64,000 nucleotides of DNA from Tachypleus tridentatus (taxonomy: Eukaryota > Arthropoda > Merostomata > Xiphosura > Limulidae): NCBI RefSeq assembly GCF_004210375.1, contig NW_027467782.1, positions 27,445,276-27,509,275 of the forward strand, read 5' to 3'. The notes under the pieces were generated by a model. It was not told the origin of the DNA. It made no database searches and worked only from the letters and a program-made list of their open reading frames with translations. Below, piece after piece: positions 59,301-64,000 of this stretch. The translations under genes and the position numbers were made by a program. How positions within the stretch are numbered: position 1 is the stretch's first letter; each line of letters starts with the position of its first letter.

Positions 59301-62300
59301 CAGTTCCCACAATTTGTCTTGTTTTTATACAAGTCTAGATCTATCTGTTGATGATGATTTTGCAGTGTTGTAGTTGATTATCAGATTATAAGTTTTATGA
59401 TGACACTAAAAGTGTTTGGTATTGGTGTTACAACAAAACTGTAACTAAATGACTCTATCAAACAAAATTAACAAGCTATGTATCTTTTGTATGAATTCTT
59501 TCTTAAAATTATTAAACTTAAAAAAATGCCTTATTCTTCTTGAAAAATGCAGTTATTTTGAGTAAATGGTCTTCAAAGGTACAATTTTAAAAGGGTGATA
59601 AAACACTTTTCTAAAAATAATTCAGTGTAAATGCATTACATGTAGTTTAAAAGACAGCAGAGTATAAAAAATAGATGTGAATAACAAAAATTTAAAAGAT
59701 CTTGATAGAACATTGTTTGAAATTGAAAGTTTAAAATGTCAACTTTTATGCTTGTTTCAAATATTCTCATTTAAAGTCCCTGCCTGGCTGCCAGGTGGTT
59801 AAGGTGCTCGACTCATAATTATAATGTGATGGTCAATCCCATTATTTGTTCGTAAAAGAGTAGCCCAAGGGTTTGTAGTGGGTGGTGATGACTAGCTGCC
59901 TTCCCTCTAGTCTTATACTGCTAAATTAGGGACGACTAGTGCAGATAGCCCTCGTGTAGCTTTGTGTGAAATTTAAAACAAAGCAAATCATTTAAAGTTC
60001 ATTACATTTATTTTATCCCTTTTTTAAAAAAACAAACAAACAAGTTAGATGTTCCAATGCCTAAGTTGTGGTTTTATTATCCCCTTCAAAAATAATGTAA
60101 ATTGAACTTCAGAAGGAATATTACAGTAGTTTTTCATCAGTTCTGGTTCTTTTTCTAAGGGCATGTGTTTGAACTTTATTTCTTACGAGTTATGAAAATT
60201 TATTACTTAGTTTTTTACTGATGTGTTTTTCTAAATGCTTCTGTGATGTACACTGTAACAGGTAAACGAACCATGTGTTTCGTTTTGGAAGAGACGAGTA
60301 CCGTGTACCATATTTTCCTGGTCTGTGGTGTTACTACTGGTGAGTATTTATTTATGAATTAATTTGAGTATGTAGGTGTGTACACTAAAGCTATGTGAAC
60401 ATTTAAGATTTCAGATTTAAAGAAGAACCAATTTTGAGAACAGTGAACTTTAGAAACAGGTTCAATAGGTAATGAAGACTATTTGACACAGTGATGGTGT
60501 TTGGTATTCAGTGGGAATGAGAAATTTATCTATATACAGGAATATGTGTGTTTGTGAACTTTATTATTAAAAATTATTAATTTGGGAAGGGGTGTATGGA
60601 TCATCAGAAAAGTTGAATCAAAATATAAAAATTGTATTTTCAAGCTGAAAACTCGGGACTCTTAAAAAGTAAACAAACTATTTTGTCCCCACTAAAATTG
60701 ATAAGTACTGTAGGCATGGAGTTAATAGAGAGATTTATAATAAGCTTAAGAAAATAATACAGACATTACTTGCAGCTGTATTTATTTACTTTGTTAGAGC
60801 CTTTGGCTATAGGCTTGATAATACAGTCTCTGCATTTTGATTCATGTTGTTTCTTTATTTTTCTGACAATCTAGAATGAGTTTTAATTATATTGTTACTT
60901 AAGATGTTTTTTTTAATATTCATTAATAGAGAATACATTCTAAACTTCACAAGTGCATGTGAATTCAGTTGAATGTTACATATTTTGTGACAGTTTACTG
61001 TTGCTTGTGCTTTATGTTCCACTCATCCACCACATATTAAAAATAAATAACATATGTTCAAGAGAAAATAAACGTATACCAGTAAATATACCTGTAACAT
61101 ACAAACTGTAAAATTGTTCTCAAAGGACCATTGTGAAGGCAAAGATTGTATGATCACAAATTTAATGAGTAGCTTCCATCAGCTTGTACTATTATATAAC
61201 AAAAGATGAACAGTAACAAAGGAATCTCATCAGAATGGAATAATGTTTCTTTTAAAAAATTACAACAAAGTTTAGTGCAACATAAACATACACAGTCACA
61301 TGCTTACTTTGATAGGTTTACATAACAATATGTTTGTTCTTCAACAGCCTGCTGTGTACAAGTGTTTGTTAGAATAAGGCAACACAAATAATTCTCTCAG
61401 TGGCACACTTTGCTAAATTGCTAATTATCAATAACTTTTACTACCACTACCTGTTTAAAATTGCAATAGTTGTATGAAAGAGTAATATATGCAGTGGTAA
61501 CAAATACTGAATATGTACTTGTGACTTTTGCTAAGTTCAAAAAACAGAAAAAAGAATTACCGATGTGATATTGAATAGTAGCATCTGTTATGATAATCAT
61601 CCAGTGTCAAACAGCTGTTGAAATGTTGCCAGGGAAATAAATTTGAGTAATGATGAACAACAGTGGCTTGAATAACAATATCCATCATCAGAATCGACTA
61701 ATTTTGTTGTGTCTGTTTCCAATAAAAACACTAGAAAATGCACAAGCTGTAGTTTCCAACTAATGCACATACTAGTAAAACACTGGATTTTTTGATGGCT
61801 AAAAATGAAGGACTCAGAAAATTTCACAGCATGACATAATTAAGGATGGGGAAGTAAGTTCAAAAGTACTGTCAGTTTCTTGCAGAAATCTCAGTGGAGT
61901 CCTGTAACAAAATAAATATCATTTGAAATAATTTTATAGTGGAATCAAAATGATTATTTGTGGCTTGAGTTAAGCTGTCAGCAATAGATCTACAGTTTTA
62001 TTTGCTTACATTTTTTTTGTGATCTCTATTTGTGGATTTTAAATACCTAGTTTTTAATTATCTGTTATGTTGACTTTTTTAATGCACAGCAATGAGAAAA
62101 TATGTGTTTAGAGTGAGACATGACCCCCACTAGGCACGTATAAAATTATTCCAGTAGAAAAACAGCCCTTTCAAATAAAACAAGTGTGTTTAAAACGTCT
62201 CTTTAAATAAAGATTTGTGTCTTTTGAAGTAATTATTTATCAAGGTTTTGTGACTTGTTTAACGTCCAACATGAAAGCAGTCACTCGGAACAACGTTGCA

Positions 62301-64000
62301 TCTGTTATGCACTTATAACCACATAAAGCATCTTTCACTGAAAATTAACTGATTTTTAAGTAAGCATTCCATACAGCATATCATTCTATGTTGTGGTTGA
62401 AAATGCTCAGTCGATTTTGCTGTAGTTTTGTGTAACAATAATATGAATAAAAATAACACGATTAAGTAAGGAAATTTTATCTTTGTCTCAACAATCATGT
62501 ATTTTGCTTATTATCAATCTTTTGGTGGTCCAGTCTATTTACAAGAAAAGTTTTCAGTGGTGTTTCAAGAATGAGTCTACTTTTAAAGGGTTTTTTTCCC
62601 AAATGATCAGAGATCACTCAAAGGCTTAAAAGAGACATCCCAGTACCACAGGTGGTACTGTTAGAGTTTTTGGTTCATAGATTTTTGGTTCTATGTTTAA
62701 AGAAAAATTGTTTTTAAAAGATGCACTTTGTAAACTTGGGAGGATTTTTTTATTATTTTCAGTGAATCCAGTTTCCAATTTTTTGCAGTATGGTATACAA
62801 GACAGTTATTTCTCATAATTGTCTCCACGGATAGGTGTACTGTATTTCAAGATGGGTGGTATGGATATTAAAACTTTTATTAAAATAAATTAGAAAACAA
62901 TGTTTCACCTTCTTAGGTATCTCAGGCCTTCAGGATAATAAAAACAGTTTTAATACCCATACCAGCGATCTTGAGATACATTTTTACTTGATGTGGGTTC
63001 CTCATCATCATGAAAGAGATATAGTTTTTCTGTTGCTTCACCTTCTTTCAAACTCTTTTCAGTCGATTGCCATACATACATATCTTGGCAGATTATCCTG
63101 AAACTTGGTAGGGTCATACTTTAGTCCAGTATGTCCAGTAAGTATTTTCATTTTTTTTATTTAGGCTTTTTTAAGGGGCCAGATGCCAAACAACCCAAAA
63201 ATATATATTTTGGGCTCTTGCGTGGTTATATTTACAGCGGTCTGGAAGTCAATTGGCACAAATGTAAATATTCATGAGCTCAATGCAGTGACAAACAAAA
63301 ATAGCTAGATTTGCCCATTTTGAATCTTTTTTTTTTTTTTTTTTTTTTTTTGGGGGGGTGGAGGCAGGAAGAGATCTGAAAAAAGCATAATTTAGAGGTA
63401 TTTGTTGATCATTTACTCAGCCATATTTTGACCAATTTACATGGTAGCTGGTAGAAAGATATTTTTGTACAGGTCCCAAACATTGACAAACAAAAAATTG
63501 TGAAATTGCCAATTTTTAGTAATTATAAAATGGGTTAAGATGCCACAGAAAAGCATAACTTTAGAGTTGTTTGATCAGTTGCAGGTTTCATGGTTTTTGT
63601 TTTATCATATCCTGCAAAACAATTTGCTGCCTAGAAAATCCAGGCAAAGACTTAGTGAACCACTCCATAAAAGGACAAATAACCTCCAACTGTGTGAAGA
63701 AATCTGGACTTTAACTGCCAGACTCCAGTTATAGTTTGCTACAGCAAAGTGTTTTTTTTTTTTTTAAGTTCCCTAAAACTATTTTAAATTTACATATATA
63801 TTCTGTGTTACAGTAGGTCTTGATGCAGTGATTCTTTATAGACTTAAATTATGTTTTGTTCTTTAGGTAACAATAGCTATTGCTGCTGTGGTTGGTGTGA
63901 TTGTTTACAGAATATCCATTCAAACTGTTCTGTACTTCACATTGAGTGACAATCAGACACTAACCAGCATGGTATCTCTTACTACCTCTGTGACAGCTGC
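53313..64000 (+). CDS. Anoctamin (TMEM16 family), internal exons, runs off the right edge
   Basis: Eight consecutive exons, all GT-AG and in phase: 53313-53368, 53651-53754, 55472-55606, 56072-56235, 57435-57517, 59170-59241, 60262-60339 and 63867-64000 (open at the edge). Together they encode about 275 residues. The order is the anoctamin order: [12 protein letters not shown]; a polar linker; [18 protein letters not shown] and [17 protein letters not shown] (TM1); a cysteine-rich extracellular loop ([23 protein letters not shown]); [17 protein letters not shown] and [13 protein letters not shown] (TM2); [26 protein letters not shown] and NFITG; then [20 protein letters not shown] (TM3). Anoctamins are membrane proteins acting as Ca2+-activated chloride channels or lipid scramblases. 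Wording near NFITGVNEP suggests the ANO4/5/6 group, but this is weak. The Ca2+-site helices TM6-TM8 lie outside the window, so channel versus scramblase cannot be judged. No defects were seen. Confidence 0.93.
56712..56861. repeat. 150-bp foldback element in the anoctamin intron after exon 4
   Basis: The left arm GGACAAGAGTGCCTCTCCCT, continuing TGAAAATGTTAATTT, is matched in reverse by the right arm. The reverse complement of that arm reads GGACAAGAAAAGTGGCCCCC, continuing TTGAAAATACTGTTAATTT. The arms are ~35 bp and the centre ~80 bp. It resembles a small MITE; no certain target-site duplication was found. Confidence 0.7.
58033..58261 (+). mobile_element. Family 1 SINE, 5'-truncated, in an anoctamin intron
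   Basis: Starts at the B box (GAGGGTTGCGGGTTTGCATT) and keeps the whole body (ATGCTCGCCCTTTCAGCCGT, TTTGCGGTGGGTGGTGATGA, TAGCTTTGTGCAAAATTCAA) and a short CAAAACAAAC tail. The A-box part of the head is missing. Confidence 0.9.
58512..58575 (+). mobile_element. Family 2 SINE fragment
   Basis: TGCCCCTTGCTGATATAGTG, GTAAGTCTATGGATATACAA, CATCATAGAG corresponds to the head of the short SINE. The rest is missing. Confidence 0.5.
59778..59987 (+). mobile_element. Family 1 SINE with internal deletion and a perfect 11-bp target-site duplication
   Basis: Head CCCTGCCTGGCTGCCAGGTG runs to CGACTCATAATT, then the copy jumps to ATAATGTGATGGTCAATCCC. The B box and the CATGCTCGCCC segment are therefore deleted. 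Tail TTTGTGTGAAATTTAAAACA. TCATTTAAAGT is present at 59767-59777 and 59988-59998, an exact duplication that fixes both ends. Confidence 0.93.
62841..62980. repeat. 140-bp foldback repeat, related to the one at 6220-6350
   Basis: The left arm TGTATTTCAAGATGGGTGGT, ATGGATATTAAAAC is mirrored by the right arm. The reverse complement of that arm reads TGTATCTCAAGATCGCTGGT, ATGGGTATTAAAAC. The right half matches the foldback piece inserted in the CR1 fragment. It lies in the intron before the last anoctamin exon. Confidence 0.75.
63327..63358. repeat. Homopolymer run T25 followed by G7
   Basis: Twenty-five T residues run directly into seven G residues. The exact length is likely to be unreliable in sequencing. 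It lies in an anoctamin intron. Confidence 0.9.

Overview
This window is animal nuclear DNA, AT-rich, with small exons separated by large GT-AG introns and a heavy load of retroposons and minisatellites. The most informative markers are about a dozen copies of a roughly 265-280 bp tRNA-derived SINE and about nine copies of a shorter tRNA-derived SINE. From memory, these resemble SINEs common in horseshoe crab (Xiphosura) genomes. I therefore infer a chelicerate, probably a horseshoe crab. The repeats are seen directly; the organism is inference.

Layout. 1-5.4 kb: AT-rich, no gene recognised. 5.4-6.6 kb: decayed CR1-clade LINE reverse transcriptase on the minus strand, split by a small foldback repeat. 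6.6-10.6 kb: a repeat block made of a 56-bp minisatellite holding a clean TA-flanked MITE, then 2.6 units of a GC-rich 272-bp repeat, then a degenerate ~31-bp minisatellite. 13.7-24.9 kb: two hAT transposon copies of one family, and an L1/Tx1-like LINE on the minus strand whose two halves lie on either side of the larger hAT copy. 25-39 kb: mostly non-coding, with SINEs and a Penelope-like element at 32.05-33.25 kb. That element has ~376-bp inverted arms, a GIY-YIG remnant and a hammerhead-ribozyme-like motif.

Two host genes are recognised, both on the plus strand. At 39.95-49.47 kb lie ten consecutive exons of an SLC6 neurotransmitter transporter, closest by motif to the GABA-transporter group. 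Every splice junction and phase is intact, but there is a one-base frameshift near the N-terminus and two in-frame TAG codons at normally invariant Gln and Trp positions. The exons for TM9-TM12 were not found. A dead Tc1/mariner element lies in one of its introns. At 53.31-64.0 kb are eight in-phase exons of an anoctamin (TMEM16), from the end of the cytoplasmic N-terminal domain to TM3. Its 5' exons were not found in the window and its 3' part runs off the right edge.

The two genes have no evident functional link. The lost 3' end of the first and missing 5' end of the second both fall in 49.5-53.3 kb, so that interval needs checking for a rearrangement or assembly join.
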